Shown: piece after piece, positions 51,944 through 51,978 of the stretch
How the letters are laid out: each line of letters begins with the position of its first letter
Numbering within the stretch: position 1 is the stretch's first letter
Source: a bacterium
GTDB lineage: Bacteria > UBA10199 > JAIBAG01
Direction: 5' to 3'
Assembly (NCBI GenBank): GCA_019695305.1
Contig: JAIBAG010000017.1
Coordinates: 1-51,978 of the forward strand
Length of the DNA stretch: 51,978 bases
The notes under the pieces: model-generated
Told to the model about the DNA's origin: nothing
Seen by the model: the letters and a program-made list of their open reading frames with translations, nothing else
Database searches by the model: none
Program-made: the position numbers and the translations under genes

Positions 51944-51978
51944 ATGACCGAATTAAAAGAAATTGCTCAAAAATTAGG
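51944..51978 (+). CDS. 5' end of an unidentified gene
   Basis: ATG at 51944 opens MTELKEIAQKL and runs to the window edge. AAGGAATG-type sequence lies 15-20 bases upstream. Too short to name; divergent to the radical SAM gene across 46 bases. Confidence 0.35.
   Translation, partial: MTELKEIAQKL

Noticed and set aside
1-51978. CRISPR array or tRNA genes
   Set aside because: No regular direct repeats with spacers and no cloverleaf-like tRNA sequence were noticed by eye; a tRNA and CRISPR search would be decisive.

Overview
The window is chromosomal DNA of a low-to-mid-GC, Gram-negative bacterium, split by about 17.7 kb of integrated accessory DNA. Tat export, two lipoproteins with lipoboxes, PilZ proteins, a Bpt-type leucyltransferase, an SspB-like ClpXP adaptor beside smpB, and a one-piece tmRNA suggest a deltaproteobacterial-grade lineage (Bdellovibrionota or UBA10199-like). 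That placement is inference from gene content, with no marker-gene match behind it.

Layout. 1-11972 is host chromosome: a YhcC-type radical SAM protein (truncated by the window edge), an M30-like lipoprotein protease, photolyase, a DUF962 protein, a DUF3142 protein paired with a large repeat-like exported protein, a cyclase, smpB-sspB, a methyltransferase, a glutathione S-transferase and an orphan HExxH protein. About 12.0-19.83 kb is accessory element A, a defence cassette. It holds a two-gene CBASS (CD-NTase plus Cap15-like membrane effector) behind a LexA-like repressor. Divergent to it lie a small Pro/Lys-rich protein, a possible HEPN-like protein, a NotI-like restriction enzyme and a D12-class adenine methyltransferase. 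It ends in a three-gene large serine recombinase module. 19.83-29.66 kb is element B, a P4-like satellite inserted at the 3' end of ssrA: P4-type integrase, AlpA regulator, DUF3987 ATPase, small accessory genes, two HEPN-class candidates, and a C-box with a restriction-controller-type regulator upstream of an unrecognised three-TM protein. A 17-bp copy of the ssrA 3' end flanks element B, and repeated TGCCCC(C) motifs near both ends look like integrase arm sites. From 29.64 kb the host chromosome resumes: tmRNA, nitrobindin-like protein, hemL, a DUF559 gene inside its own terminal inverted repeats, a gpsA-SDR-small protein-GMC-DedA operon, a 160-bp palindrome, PilZ, ZIP, methyltransferase, pterin dehydratase, PilZ, a 2305-residue giant protein with an HEXXGH motif, tatB-tatC-nadA, a CDF transporter, bpt and a B12-binding radical SAM protein.

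How the genes relate. SmpB, tmRNA (tag ANDDVARAAA) and the SspB-like adaptor form a ribosome-rescue and tagged-protein-degradation set; Bpt adds an N-degron branch. Elements A and B probably accreted stepwise at ssrA: the serine recombinase of A now ends inside the 17-bp att copy. The most unusual candidates are the LexA-like repressor with a centred dyad between CBASS and the restriction genes, the controller/C-box unit with its membrane protein in element B, the giant HEXXGH protein, and the DUF559 gene whose terminal repeat seems to supply its ribosome-binding site.
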